Assembly: GCA_016720705.1 (NCBI GenBank)
Contig: JADKKB010000007.1
Span: 1,178,001-1,242,000 of the forward strand
Direction: 5' to 3'
Length of the DNA stretch: 64,000 nucleotides
Source of the DNA: Chloracidobacterium sp.
Lineage (GTDB): Bacteria; Acidobacteriota; Blastocatellia; Pyrinomonadales; Pyrinomonadaceae
Both the position numbers and the translations under genes were made by a program. Positions 26,960 through 35,869 of the stretch are shown in pieces. The notes beneath the pieces were generated by a model. It was given only the letters and a program-made list of their open reading frames with translations, was not told the DNA's origin and made no database searches. The first letter of the stretch is position 1; each line of letters starts with the position of its first letter.

Positions 26960-28921
26960 CTAATCTCCTTTTCCTTCATTTTCGCCCACGCCCTGATAGA
27001 TCTCGCTTCCCTTTGCGACAAATTCTGCGGCCTTCTCAGTCATACCGACAGCCAGAGCTTTTTCTGCCTCGAGCCCTTGGGCATTGGCGTAATCGCGTAC
27101 GTCCTGCGTGATCTTCATAGAGCAGAAATGCGGGCCGCACATTGAACAAAAATGCGCGAGTTTTGCACCTTCTGCGGGTAAGGTCTCGTCGTGAAACTCT
27201 TTCGCCTTTTCAGGGTCGAGCCCGAGGTTAAACTGATCTTCCCAGCGAAATTCGAAACGAGCTTTGCTCAACGCATTATCTCGGTATTGAGCACCGGGAT
27301 GGCCCTTAGCGAGGTCGGCAGCGTGGGCGGCGAGCTTGTAGGTTATGACCCCCTCTTTTACATCTTGTTTGTTGGGCAGGCCTAAGTGCTCCTTAGGTGT
27401 GACGTAGCAGAGCATCGCACACCCAAACCAGCCGATCATCGCGGCACCGATTCCCGATGTGATGTGGTCATAGCCCGGGGCTATGTCGGTCGTCAGTGGC
27501 CCGAGTGTGTAAAATGGCGCCTCGCCGCAGACCTCAAGCTGCTTGTCCATATTTTCTTTAATAAGGTGCATCGGCACGTGGCCCGGGCCCTCGATCATCG
27601 TTTGGCAATCCATCTCCCACGCGATCTTGGTAAGTTCACCAAGTGTGTCGAGCTCGGCAAATTGGGCTTCGTCATTGGCATCGGCGATCGAGCCCGGTCG
27701 CAGTCCGTCGCCCAAGCTAAAGGCAACGTCGTAGGTTTGCATAATCTCGCAGATCTCGCGAAACCGCGTATAGAGAAAACTCTCTTCGTGATGGGCGAGG
27801 CACCATTTAGCCATTATCGAACCGCCTCGGCTGACAATCCCGGTCGTTCGTTTCGCCGTCATAGGGATATACGGCAGACGCACCCCGGCGTGGATCGTAA
27901 AGTAATCGACGCCCTGCTCGGCTTGCTCGATCAACGTGTCGCGGTAGATTTCCCACGTTAGGTCCTCGGCCTTGCCATTTACTTTTTCCAGAGCTTGATA
28001 TATCGGCACGGTACCGATCGGCACCGGCGAATTGCGCAGGATCCATTCACGGGTCGCGTGGATATTCTTGCCCGTTGAGAGGTCCATAACCGTATCCGCT
28101 CCCCAGAGAGTTGACCAGCGCATCTTTTCCACTTCTTCCTCGATCGAGGATGCGACAGCGCTATTTCCTATATTTGCGTTTATTTTGACGAGGAAATTGC
28201 GACCGATGATCATCGGCTCGCTCTCGGGGTGATTGATGTTGTTGGGTATGATGGCACGGCCGCGGGCGACCTCGTCGCGGACAAACTCGGGCGTGACGTA
28301 TTCCGGTATCGCTGCTCCAAATGAATCGCCTTTGTGCTGGTGATTCAGTGAGCTTCGGTCGCTTCGCTCCGATCTGCGAACCAGCGTTTCCGCGTCCTGC
28401 TCGCGGCCGAGATTTTCGCGAATGGCAACGTACTCCATCTCAGGCGTTATGATCCCCTTTCGTGCATAATGCATCTGCGTGACGCAATGGCCGGTCTTGG
28501 CTCGCAGCGGTGCACGGCGTAGCCCGGGAAATTCTTCGAGCGTGCCGCGATCATTTACTCTTGCGACCTCTTCGGCGCCTTTTGTGAGATAGCCGTTGTC
28601 CTGCGGTAGAATCTCGCGGCCCACATATTCCTCAATGTCGCCCCGTGACTCGATCCAGTCGCGCCGAAGTGCCGGCAGGCCTTCACGGACATCGCATTTC
28701 GCGTCGGGATTGGTCCAGACGCCGCTGGTGTCATAGACACGTACCGGTAGATTGGCCTCGACCGTGCCGTCCATTGCTTTTGTCGGCGAGAGGGCTATCT
28801 CTCGAAATGGAACGCGCAATTCTCCCGTCTCAACATAGACCTTTTGCGAGGCTGGTAATCGCACTTGATCGCTCGTCTGTTCTGCTGAGATCTGACTATT
28901 TACTATTGATTGTTCACTCAT
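26960..28921 (-). CDS. thiC: Phosphomethylpyrimidine synthase ThiC
   Basis: The product is 653 aa. ThiC is a radical-SAM enzyme that rearranges aminoimidazole ribotide into the HMP-phosphate precursor of thiamine. Conserved pieces seen are MRWSTLWGADTVMDLSTG (in part), RNSPVPIGTVPIYQAL, MIEGPGHVPMHLI and the C-terminal cluster motif CSMCGPHFCSM (CxxCxxxxC) that binds [4Fe-4S]. The start is the ATG at 28921, behind AAGGGAGA. An open frame reaches 28972, but that part lies inside the TPP riboswitch, so it is not coding. No other thiamine gene is adjacent. Repression by thiamine pyrophosphate is expected from the riboswitch. Confidence 0.97.
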   Translation of the reverse strand: MSEQSIVNSQISAEQTSDQVRLPASQKVYVETGELRVPFREIALSPTKAMDGTVEANLPVRVYDTSGVWTNPDAKCDVREGLPALRRDWIESRGDIEEYVGREILPQDNGYLTKGAEEVARVNDRGTLEEFPGLRRAPLRAKTGHCVTQMHYARKGIITPEMEYVAIRENLGREQDAETLVRRSERSDRSSLNHQHKGDSFGAAIPEYVTPEFVRDEVARGRAIIPNNINHPESEPMIIGRNFLVKINANIGNSAVASSIEEEVEKMRWSTLWGADTVMDLSTGKNIHATREWILRNSPVPIGTVPIYQALEKVNGKAEDLTWEIYRDTLIEQAEQGVDYFTIHAGVRLPYIPMTAKRTTGIVSRGGSIMAKWCLAHHEESFLYTRFREICEIMQTYDVAFSLGDGLRPGSIADANDEAQFAELDTLGELTKIAWEMDCQTMIEGPGHVPMHLIKENMDKQLEVCGEAPFYTLGPLTTDIAPGYDHITSGIGAAMIGWFGCAMLCYVTPKEHLGLPNKQDVKEGVITYKLAAHAADLAKGHPGAQYRDNALSKARFEFRWEDQFNLGLDPEKAKEFHDETLPAEGAKLAHFCSMCGPHFCSMKITQDVRDYANAQGLEAEKALAVGMTEKAAEFVAKGSEIYQGVGENEGKGD

Positions 28922-28929
28922 TGTTTTTC

Positions 28930-29017
28930 TCCCTTCGTCGGTATTATCCGCATCAGGTTCCAGGGATAACACCCGCTACAGGCGAATCTCAGCCGGTGCG
29001 ATCCGGCTCTCCCGAAA
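28930..29017 (-). promoter_or_regulatory. TPP riboswitch (THI element) of thiC
   Basis: Read on the minus strand this stretch contains GGCTGAGA, then CCTGGAACCTGATGCGGATA and ACCGACGAAGGGAG, the conserved core of the thiamine pyrophosphate riboswitch. The final GAAGGGAGA is also the thiC ribosome binding site, so ligand binding probably blocks translation initiation by capturing it. Confidence 0.93.
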
Positions 29018-29226
29018 ACTTACGGTTGCCCCGTGATTGTATTATTTGTCGTAAGCCAATGACAAATCGGCCAACATTATGCCGTCGCTCATCGAGTCGT
29101 TTCTACCATCAATCCGGTGGATCCGGCGAGTTCGTTTATGCAATGAACAAACTCTTTTAACATACACACCTTTTGTGCTATACTTGCGTCAGGCATCGCT
29201 ACCGAGTGCCGCTTTCCCGACTCCAT

Positions 29227-29244
29227 CCCCTATCGAAATAGGGG
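29227..29244. other. Small hairpin before the diguanylate cyclase gene
   Basis: CCCCTAT and ATAGGGG arms of 7 bases surround a CGAA tetraloop. It sits 33 bases upstream of the ATG at 29277, inside the likely leader. Function is unknown. Confidence 0.35.
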
Positions 29245-29276
29245 CGGGATAGCAACAACAGTAAACACCATATTTG

Positions 29277-30473
29277 ATGGAAACGACGCTCGATCTTCGG
29301 ACCATGGTAGTCGTGCTGATGCTCATATCATTTGCGCTCAGTGCGGTGATGATATATGTCTTACGATCGAGCAAGTCTTATGATGGCTTTGGTTGGTGGA
29401 CGGCCGGAACGACTGCTGCAACATTGACCTTCGTCGTCATAGGCCTGATCGGGAGTTCAGCACCGATTTTGACAGCTACACTTTCTAGTGCTGCGGGTAC
29501 AGGCAGTCTGATAACCGCATATCTCGGCATCCGTCGATTCTTTGGCCGATCGATGCCGTATCGCACGACGGCAATAATATGGTCAGCCTCAATTTTTGTT
29601 CCTTTGTTATTCCTGTTCGTGTACCCAAACGCGATATTGCGGATCACGATCATCTCGATGCTCGTTGCGGTCATTGCGGGTGCATCAGCTTACGAATTTA
29701 GAGCTGAGGGCGACAGTGAATCCCGGCGTGTCTACCGTGTGGCCCGTTGGTCTTATGGCCTATTTACAACGTGGATGGTAGCTCGCTCCTTGATAAATAT
29801 TGTTATGCCCGACGCATTCGGGTCGAACGCGGGTCAAGGTTGGACGATGGCCGTCTACATCGTCTATAACGTTTTCTGGACGTTCAATTATCTCATTCTC
29901 AACAACCAACGGCTTCGCCAAGACCTCGAAAGAGCCAAGTCAGATCTCGAGCGACAGGCTACGACAGACTTTCTGACAGGCGTGCCGAATGACCGCAGTT
30001 TCTTTGAAACCGGCGAAAAGGAGTTCAGCCGCGCCGTTCGATTTCGTTACCCGTTGTCAGTTGTGATGATGGATCTCGACGGATTTAAGGAGATCAATGA
30101 CCGATTCGGCCACGCTAAGGGGGACGAGGTGCTCAAAAGCGTCGTCAACGATTGCAGAGCCAAGCTACGTTCGAGCGACACATTTGCTCGCCTCGGCGGA
30201 GACGAGTTTGCACTGTTACTTGCGTTTACGACCAGCGACAATGCTCGCATCGTAGCCGAGGTGCTTCGCGAGACGATCGCTGGCACAAAAGCCGGCCCGG
30301 CGGCCGGCGTCACTTGTAGCTTCGGCATTGCCGAGATCGTAGATACCGACACGGATATCAAGTGCACTCTCGATCGGGCCGACAAGAATCTTTACGAGGC
30401 AAAACGTCTCGGACGCAATCGCGTGGTAGGCGGGCTTTCTGATGTACGCATCGAAGTATTGATGGAAGCATAG
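29277..30473 (+). CDS. Membrane-bound diguanylate cyclase (GGDEF)
   Basis: The product is 398 aa. Six to seven transmembrane helices fill residues about 8-215, with little periplasmic sequence, like a MASE-type sensor. A short coiled-coil linker (LRQDLERAKSDLERQ) leads into a GGDEF domain (about 230-395). The active site reads RLGGDEFALL and the metal-binding aspartate is in MMDLDGFKEIND. An RxxD motif (RSSD) lies five residues before GGDEF, so the allosteric product-inhibition I-site is intact. It should make cyclic di-GMP at the inner membrane. The start is the ATG at 29277; a TTG precedes it. The type IV pilus genes 3 kb downstream are plausible targets of c-di-GMP control, which is an inference. 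Confidence 0.93.
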   Translation: METTLDLRTMVVVLMLISFALSAVMIYVLRSSKSYDGFGWWTAGTTAATLTFVVIGLIGSSAPILTATLSSAAGTGSLITAYLGIRRFFGRSMPYRTTAIIWSASIFVPLLFLFVYPNAILRITIISMLVAVIAGASAYEFRAEGDSESRRVYRVARWSYGLFTTWMVARSLINIVMPDAFGSNAGQGWTMAVYIVYNVFWTFNYLILNNQRLRQDLERAKSDLERQATTDFLTGVPNDRSFFETGEKEFSRAVRFRYPLSVVMMDLDGFKEINDRFGHAKGDEVLKSVVNDCRAKLRSSDTFARLGGDEFALLLAFTTSDNARIVAEVLRETIAGTKAGPAAGVTCSFGIAEIVDTDTDIKCTLDRADKNLYEAKRLGRNRVVGGLSDVRIEVLMEA

Positions 30474-30491
30474 CTTTGGAACAATGACAAA

Positions 30492-30527
30492 AATAGGACG
30501 GCCGTCGTGATCGACTGCCGTCCTATT
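30492..30527. terminator. Bidirectional terminator between diguanylate cyclase gene and tRNA-Met
   Basis: Arms AATAGGACGGC and its complement (11 bases) extend, after one mismatch, into GTCG/CGAC around a TGAT loop. It lies 19 bases after the cyclase stop and 9 bases beyond the 3' end of the oppositely oriented tRNA gene. Confidence 0.7.
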
Positions 30528-30535
30528 ACATTAAG

Positions 30536-30612
30536 TGGTGGCTGGAGAGTGACTTGAACACTCGACCTCGGGGTTATGAATCCCGCGCTCTAACCAGCTG
30601 AGCTACCCAGCC
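30536..30612 (-). tRNA. tRNA-Met (anticodon CAT), probably elongator
   Basis: The 77-base minus-strand sequence folds as a cloverleaf. The acceptor stem GGCTGGG pairs with TCCAGCC. The D arm is GCTC...GAGC with the TAGCTCAG lead-in. The anticodon loop is TTCATAA, and the T arm is GAGTG-TTCAAGT-CACTC. CCA is encoded at the 3' end. The last anticodon-stem pair is an A-C mismatch, common in elongator tRNA-Met. The first acceptor pair is G-C, unlike initiator tRNA. A tRNA-Ile2 with modified CAT is less likely. Confidence 0.92.
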
Positions 30613-30756
30613 ACAAACATATGATTATAGATCGGCAATAGAAAAAATCAAGTTATGGGGGTTCCTCGTCCTTAACGGGCAATGGTTATCGGTCGGGCGG
30701 AGTTCACAAACCGGCATCGAGGATTTAATATTTATAGGTTAAAGCATAAATAGACT

Positions 30757-32004
30757 ATGAATATTCCGATCTTCTTTGCGGCAAATATTGAACACACTGC
30801 CATTCTGCTAGACCTTTTTATAATGCTGGCGGCTGCAAAGTTAATGGCCGAGATCTTTGAGCGCGTCAAGCAACCTGCAGTAGTCGGCGAGATACTGGCC
30901 GGTGTCGTTATCGGCCCAAGTCTGCTGGGGTGGGTCGAGCCTTCGGATATGATCAGCGTGCTGGCTGAGTTTGGCGTCATATTTCTGCTATTCAACGTCG
31001 GGCTTGAAACCAAGCCCCAATCGATTTTTCAGGTCGGTCGGCGAGCTCTTACGGTCGGCGTACTTGGTGTCATTCTACCGTTCGTGGCGGGTTATTTTAT
31101 TGCTCACGCGTGGGGTGGTTCATTCGTCGAATCGATGTTTATCGCTGCCGCACTCGTCGCGACTTCGGTCGGGATCACGGCTCGAGTCCTTGGTTCGATG
31201 GGGCTGTTGGACAGCGATACCTCGCGTATAATACTAGGTGCTGCGGTCATAGACGACATTTTGGGCTTGATCATACTCTCGCTCGTCTCGTCAGTGAGCC
31301 AGGGTAGCGTTAGCTATCTCGGCCTCGCGAAGACCGCCGGAGCCGCTATTCTCTTTACGGTTTTTGTGGCGCTTGTCGGTTCGAGGCTAATGAACCGAAT
31401 GGCACCGATGTTTGCTCGCCTACGGCTCGAACGTCCATTCTTTGCTCTCGGACTTATACTCTGCCTCGGGCTTTCGGTGGCCTCCGCTTATGTCGGTGTT
31501 GCAGCCATCATCGGCGCCTTTTTGGCGGGTATGACTCTAGCCGAGGCCACAGAGAATGATAGAAAGATGCACCAACTCACCACGGGCGTCACTGAGTTTT
31601 TGGTGCCATTCTTCCTTGTAAATATCGGAATGCAGCTCGACCTTTCAGTCTTTCGCGAGGGGTCGGTGATAATATTTGCCGTCGTACTTACATTGATCGC
31701 GGTCGCAACCAAATTTGTCGGTTGCGGATTGGGTGCTTGGGGATTGCAACGACGGGAGATGGCTCAGATCGGTATCGGAATGGTGCCCCGCGGCGAGGTC
31801 GGTATTGTAGTTGCTCAGATCGGGCTCGGTTTGGGCGTGATCGGTAAAAACTTTTTTGCAGCAGTGCTTTTTATGGCAGTCGCAACCACGCTGATCGCCC
31901 CTCCGTTCATCAAGATGCTCTTTGCCGTTGATTCTGACGGCGACGGTATTCCGGACCCCTTCGAAGAAGTGGATGTATCGGATGAATTCGGCCGTATCGG
32001 CTAG
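30757..32004 (+). CDS. Kef/CPA2-type cation:proton antiporter with EF-hand-like tail
   Basis: The product is 415 aa with about 12 transmembrane helices, a Na_H_Exchanger domain without the C-terminal TrkA/RCK nucleotide-binding domain. Typical pieces are KQPAVVGEILAGVVIGPSLLG (in part), GLETKPQ, the AAVIDDILGL ion-binding aspartates and MVPRGEVGIVVAQIGL. The last 25 residues are acidic and contain DSDGDGIPDPFEE, which matches the calcium-binding loop pattern DxDxDG of EF-hand and dockerin-like repeats. If it folds, it would lie at the membrane surface after the final helix. It is likely to exchange K+ or Na+ for H+. A 16-base gap separates its stop from the next open frame's earliest start. 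Confidence 0.9.
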   Translation: MNIPIFFAANIEHTAILLDLFIMLAAAKLMAEIFERVKQPAVVGEILAGVVIGPSLLGWVEPSDMISVLAEFGVIFLLFNVGLETKPQSIFQVGRRALTVGVLGVILPFVAGYFIAHAWGGSFVESMFIAAALVATSVGITARVLGSMGLLDSDTSRIILGAAVIDDILGLIILSLVSSVSQGSVSYLGLAKTAGAAILFTVFVALVGSRLMNRMAPMFARLRLERPFFALGLILCLGLSVASAYVGVAAIIGAFLAGMTLAEATENDRKMHQLTTGVTEFLVPFFLVNIGMQLDLSVFREGSVIIFAVVLTLIAVATKFVGCGLGAWGLQRREMAQIGIGMVPRGEVGIVVAQIGLGLGVIGKNFFAAVLFMAVATTLIAPPFIKMLFAVDSDGDGIPDPFEEVDVSDEFGRIG

Positions 32005-32046
32005 TTACAAACAACCCGCGTGGCGTCCGCGACGTCGAAACCACAG

Positions 32047-33000
32047 ATGAAACGTTACCTAGTACAAATTGCTCCGATCGTCGTATTAATTGGCATTTTG
32101 GCAACGACGTCGGCAACGGCACAGGTTCGCACGAGTACCGACTCGGGTCAGTTTCGCGTGATCACAATTGCGACGGAACCTGGTGCAACAGTCTGGGTTG
32201 ATGGCGTGCGCTTCGGCAAAGCCGACAGCGACGGCAAACTCGAAGTACGTACGCTTTCGACCGGTGGACATTCGCTTCGGGTGCGTGCGGACAGCTTTAA
32301 GGAACGTATTGTTTCGATCACAGCGGCCCAAAAGGGTGCGATACGGGTGGCACTTACCAAAACGACCGATTCGGCGGAGCTTGCCTTTCAGGAAGCAGAA
32401 CGACTATCGCTAATCGATCGCGAGAAAGCGATCGATGCCTATAAAAAAGCTATCAAGCTGCGGCCTGCGTATCCTGATGCCTTCGTAGCTCTTGCCCGCG
32501 TACAATCTGAGACAGGCGATCTCGAGGAGGCAGAGCGAGCCATCGCGTCTGCCCGAAAGCTACGGCCTGCGTTCGCCGAGGCCTCGGCCGTTCTGGGCCG
32601 GATATATAAGGACCTCGGCCAAGAGGAAAAGGCGATAGCCGCGTTTGATCGAGCGATAAGCGAAGGCAAGGGGTTTCAACCTGAGGCATTGGCCGGACTC
32701 GGATTGCTCTATAAGGAAAAGGCCGAGGGATTTGGCGGTGCCGGCGAATTTGACGCCGAGCAGGTAAATTATGCTGAGGCCGCCAAGTACCTTCGCCGTT
32801 CCGTAAAACAGATCTCAGGGGCGCCGGATGCCGTTGTAATATACCAGTTGCTCGGACTCGTCTACGAGCGTATACAGAATTACCAGGAAGCAATCGATAT
32901 ATACGAGGAATTTCTGCGTATCTTTCCAGATAGCTCCGATGCGACCGCGATTCGATCCTTCATAGTCCAACTCAAGAAACAATCTACCAACGACCAGTGA
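32047..33000 (+). CDS. Secreted PEGA-domain / TPR protein
   Basis: The product is 317 aa: a signal peptide (MKRYLVQIAPIVVLIGIL..., cleavage near TAQ), a PEGA domain at about residues 35-100 (ITIATEPGATVWVDGVRFGK in part), and then four to five tetratricopeptide repeats (ekaidAYKKAIKLRPAYPDA, IASARKLRPAFAEASAVLG, AAFDRAISEG and so on) to the C-terminus. PEGA domains are beta-sandwich surface modules and TPRs bind proteins, so a periplasmic scaffold is likely. The ATG at 32047 starts the signal peptide; a GTG at 32020 would put nine residues before it. It is followed by 215 bases holding the pilB promoter. Confidence 0.85.
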   Translation: MKRYLVQIAPIVVLIGILATTSATAQVRTSTDSGQFRVITIATEPGATVWVDGVRFGKADSDGKLEVRTLSTGGHSLRVRADSFKERIVSITAAQKGAIRVALTKTTDSAELAFQEAERLSLIDREKAIDAYKKAIKLRPAYPDAFVALARVQSETGDLEEAERAIASARKLRPAFAEASAVLGRIYKDLGQEEKAIAAFDRAISEGKGFQPEALAGLGLLYKEKAEGFGGAGEFDAEQVNYAEAAKYLRRSVKQISGAPDAVVIYQLLGLVYERIQNYQEAIDIYEEFLRIFPDSSDATAIRSFIVQLKKQSTNDQ

Positions 33001-33065
33001 TGACCGGAATTTGATCACTGCGCATCAGAATGACCGATTTCCCATCAATTTAGCAAAAAGATTTG

Positions 33066-33095
33066 TTGACACTCGTGAATTAAACAATGTAGTAT
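33066..33095 (+). promoter_or_regulatory. Sigma-70 promoter of the pilus operon
   Basis: TTGACA at 33066-33071 and TAGTAT at 33090-33095 are separated by 18 bases. The -35 is a perfect match. The start would be near 33102, giving a leader of about 114 bases before pilB. Confidence 0.65.
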
Positions 33096-33215
33096 TAGGT
33101 ATCAACGATGTTAATCATCGTTTGTCTGTTTGAATCCCAGCAAATTGATCGAACAATTCTCTTTAGCAGTTTCCGGTCATTTAGACTCACTCGACGAGAG
33201 AACACCTACACTTAA

Positions 33216-35054
33216 ATGTCAGCAAAACTTGGGGAAATACTTGTCCGCGAAAACCTCATAACGCCGCCGCAGTTGCGTGAGGCTCTCGACTTTCAACGCG
33301 CTAACGGAGGACGATTGGGCTCCAATCTAGTGAAGCTCAACATCGTCTCTGACGACGTTATCACCGCCGTTTTATCCCGCCAGTACGGAGTCCCTTCCAT
33401 CAACCTTGAGCTATTTTCGATCGAGCCTGACGTGATCAAGCTCATATCGCACGAAGTGGCGCTAAAATACTCGGTCCTTCCGATTTCGAAAGTCGGCGCC
33501 ACGCTAACCCTAGCTATGGCCGATCCGACCAACGTTTTCGCGATGGACGATATCAAGTTTATGACCGGATTCAACGTTGAACCGGTGATCGCCTCGGAAT
33601 CTTCGATACAGTTTGCTGTCGGCAAATATTATATCGGCTCTAACGAGATCGATATATTTGATGCCGCGTTTGCAGTAGAGAGCGAAAAGAAGGCTTCCAA
33701 AAGCGCGTCGAATGGCCACCTTACAAATGGTGCCGGCGTTGCAGTCGGTGAACGGTTGAATGAGTCCGATCTCGACGTTTCGCTGGACCGCTTTGAGTTT
33801 GGGAATCACGAGGCCGAGCAATTTGAGGTTGTCGAGGACAATGACGAGATCGACCTCGCGGCGTTGGCCAAAGCAAGTGAGGACGCCCCTGTCGTTCGCC
33901 TTGTTAACGTATTGCTGGTCGATTCGCTACGCCGTGGTGCATCAGATATTCACGTCGAACCGTACGAGAAGGACTTCCGGATCCGCTTTCGTATTGATGG
34001 CATACTCTACGACGTAATGCACCCGCCGATGAAAATCCGCGATCCGCTAATTTCGCGTCTGAAGATCATGGCGAAACTCGATATTTCTGAGAAACGCCTC
34101 CCGCAAGATGGCCGTATCAAGATCAAGGTCAGGATCGACAACCGTTCGCGCGAACTCGATTTCCGAGTTTCGACCCTCCCGACGCTGTTTGGCGAAAAAG
34201 TCGTGCTCCGATTACTCGACAAAGACAAACTGATGCTCGATATGACCAAACTGGGATTTGAGCAGGAGAGTCTTGATAAGTTTAAGCGTGCCATATCGAA
34301 CCCATATGGAATGGTGTTGGTTACTGGGCCGACCGGTTCCGGTAAGACGAATACTCTGTATTCAGCACTTCAGGCTCTAAACACTCCTGAAACCAACATT
34401 ATGACGGCCGAGGATCCGGTCGAATTTAATCTTCAGGGCATCAATCAGGTGCAGATGAAGGAGCAGATCGGTCTAAACTTCGCGGCCGCACTCCGTTCTT
34501 TCCTGCGACAGGATCCAAACATCGTCCTCGTTGGCGAGATCCGAGACTTTGAAACTGCCGAGATCGCGATCAAGGCAGCATTGACCGGCCACCTCGTTCT
34601 ATCAACGCTCCATACAAATGACGCCCCATCGACCGTCTCTCGATTGGTGAATATGGGCATCGAACCGTTTCTGGTAGCTACATCGGTCAATATCATACAG
34701 GCCCAGCGACTGATCAGACGCATCTGCGTGGACTGTAAGGAAGAGGTGAGTTTGCCGCCCGAAGGCTTGCCGGGTGTTGGATTCTCGGTAGAAGAGGCCA
34801 GCACATTAAAGATCTATAAAGGCCGCGGCTGTAAGACTTGTAATAACACCGGCTTTAAGGGCCGCGTTGGACTCTATGAGGTTATGGAGATCAATGACGA
34901 CCTCCGCGAATTAATAATTATCGGCGCTAGCGCTATGGAACTTCGGAGAAAGGCAATCGAGATGGGCATGATCACATTGCGTGAGTCAGGCCTATGCAAA
35001 ATACGTGAAGGCATAACGACCATCGAGGAGGTCGTGAAGGAAACGGTCTTGTAG
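33216..35054 (+). CDS. pilB: Type IV pilus assembly ATPase PilB
   Basis: The product is 612 aa. Residues about 1-150 form the GspE/PilB N-terminal (MshEN-like) domain (KLGEILVRENLITPPQLREAL in part), which in relatives binds c-di-GMP. The C-terminal ATPase has Walker A GPTGSGKT at about 371-378, an Asp box (TAEDPVEF), Walker B-type VGEIRDFETA and a His box (LSTLHTNDAP). The four-cysteine zinc motif is present as CVDC and CKTC. PilB powers pilus extension at the inner membrane. It is the first gene of an operon followed by a basic protein, pilT and pilC. T2SS GspE is the main alternative, but the pilT and pilC neighbours argue for PilB. Confidence 0.94.
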   Translation: MSAKLGEILVRENLITPPQLREALDFQRANGGRLGSNLVKLNIVSDDVITAVLSRQYGVPSINLELFSIEPDVIKLISHEVALKYSVLPISKVGATLTLAMADPTNVFAMDDIKFMTGFNVEPVIASESSIQFAVGKYYIGSNEIDIFDAAFAVESEKKASKSASNGHLTNGAGVAVGERLNESDLDVSLDRFEFGNHEAEQFEVVEDNDEIDLAALAKASEDAPVVRLVNVLLVDSLRRGASDIHVEPYEKDFRIRFRIDGILYDVMHPPMKIRDPLISRLKIMAKLDISEKRLPQDGRIKIKVRIDNRSRELDFRVSTLPTLFGEKVVLRLLDKDKLMLDMTKLGFEQESLDKFKRAISNPYGMVLVTGPTGSGKTNTLYSALQALNTPETNIMTAEDPVEFNLQGINQVQMKEQIGLNFAAALRSFLRQDPNIVLVGEIRDFETAEIAIKAALTGHLVLSTLHTNDAPSTVSRLVNMGIEPFLVATSVNIIQAQRLIRRICVDCKEEVSLPPEGLPGVGFSVEEASTLKIYKGRGCKTCNNTGFKGRVGLYEVMEINDDLRELIIIGASAMELRRKAIEMGMITLRESGLCKIREGITTIEEVVKETVL

Positions 35055-35071
35055 GACCGCTTGGAGGAAAA

Positions 35072-35863
35072 ATGTTACTAAGGGCAATCGCACTATCATT
35101 GGCACTATTGTTCGGTATCGGGGTCATTATCCCGCTTTCGACCGACAACACTGAGGCCGGGCCTCGCAAACAGCGAAAACAGCGAAAACACTATAAAAAA
35201 TATTCGAAAAAGTGGTGGCGCCAGTACCGTGCTCGCCAGGCACGCCGCAAATCGATGCAGGCTCGGACGCGGGCACTGCGGCTTCGTCAGATCAGGCTGG
35301 CCAAAATTCGCCGCAACGCAAACACCGAAAACGCGGTTGCTACCGCTCCGAAACGATCGGATAAAACGGGATCGGTTCAACCAAAACAAGCGAATTCTCC
35401 CGCAATGATGAATGTGGCCCAGAGCCCTAACGGCGATGTCCGTTTTCGCGTCGATGATTCGGCGGGTTCACAGGTCGGTTCAGCATCGATCTCGGTCGTC
35501 GGTCCGGCGGTCGGGGAGACTACTATCGACGGGCGAAACAAGGCCGTTGGGGGTGTTTCGACCACGACGCTTCGACGCGAGATCATCAATCGAATGATCC
35601 AAGAAAATGGTTGGGTGGTAAACGATTACCAGAAGCAGATCGGCGGCCGCGACGTTTATGTCGTTGTCGCTCAATCGCAGGCCAAGAACGGCAAGGTCCA
35701 GTCCAGAATGTTCTATTTTACCGAGGTAGACGGCCGCATTTACAACGTAGCTACCAATTCACCGGTTGAGGAGGCAGAGCGCCTCGCCGAGGAATCAGAA
35801 AAGGTCATCAATTCCCTCCAGAGCCGCATTCGGCCGGCTCAAAGAGCTTCCGTAAAGGAATAA
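35072..35863 (+). CDS. Unrecognised secreted, strongly basic protein within the pil operon
   Basis: The product is 263 aa and matches no family known to the annotator. An N-terminal hydrophobic segment (LRAIALSLALLFGIGVIIPL in part) acts as signal peptide or anchor. Residues about 31-95 are very rich in Lys and Arg (for example RKQRKQRKHYKKYSKKWWRQ, RARQARRK), then comes a Ser/Ala/Gln linker. A C-terminal domain of about 110 residues follows, with a beta-alpha pattern (RREIINRMIQENGWVVNDYQ in part, RDVYVVVAQSQ, MFYFTEVDGRIYNV). It lies 17 bases after pilB and 6 bases before pilT, so it is translated with the pilus genes. It could bind DNA, peptidoglycan or polyphosphate through the basic region; none of these is shown. 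Confidence 0.75.
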   Translation: MLLRAIALSLALLFGIGVIIPLSTDNTEAGPRKQRKQRKHYKKYSKKWWRQYRARQARRKSMQARTRALRLRQIRLAKIRRNANTENAVATAPKRSDKTGSVQPKQANSPAMMNVAQSPNGDVRFRVDDSAGSQVGSASISVVGPAVGETTIDGRNKAVGGVSTTTLRREIINRMIQENGWVVNDYQKQIGGRDVYVVVAQSQAKNGKVQSRMFYFTEVDGRIYNVATNSPVEEAERLAEESEKVINSLQSRIRPAQRASVKE

Positions 35864-35869
35864 ATCACT

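Noticed and set aside
28922..28972. In-frame 17-codon upstream extension of thiC
   Set aside because: It lies within the TPP riboswitch core and lacks its own ribosome site; the ATG at 28921 follows the riboswitch's AAGGGAGA.
28645..29160. Open frame of 171 codons on the plus strand over thiC and the riboswitch
   Set aside because: It is antisense to thiC and its riboswitch, has no recognisable domain, and its Arg/Ser/Pro-rich composition is typical of a shadow frame.
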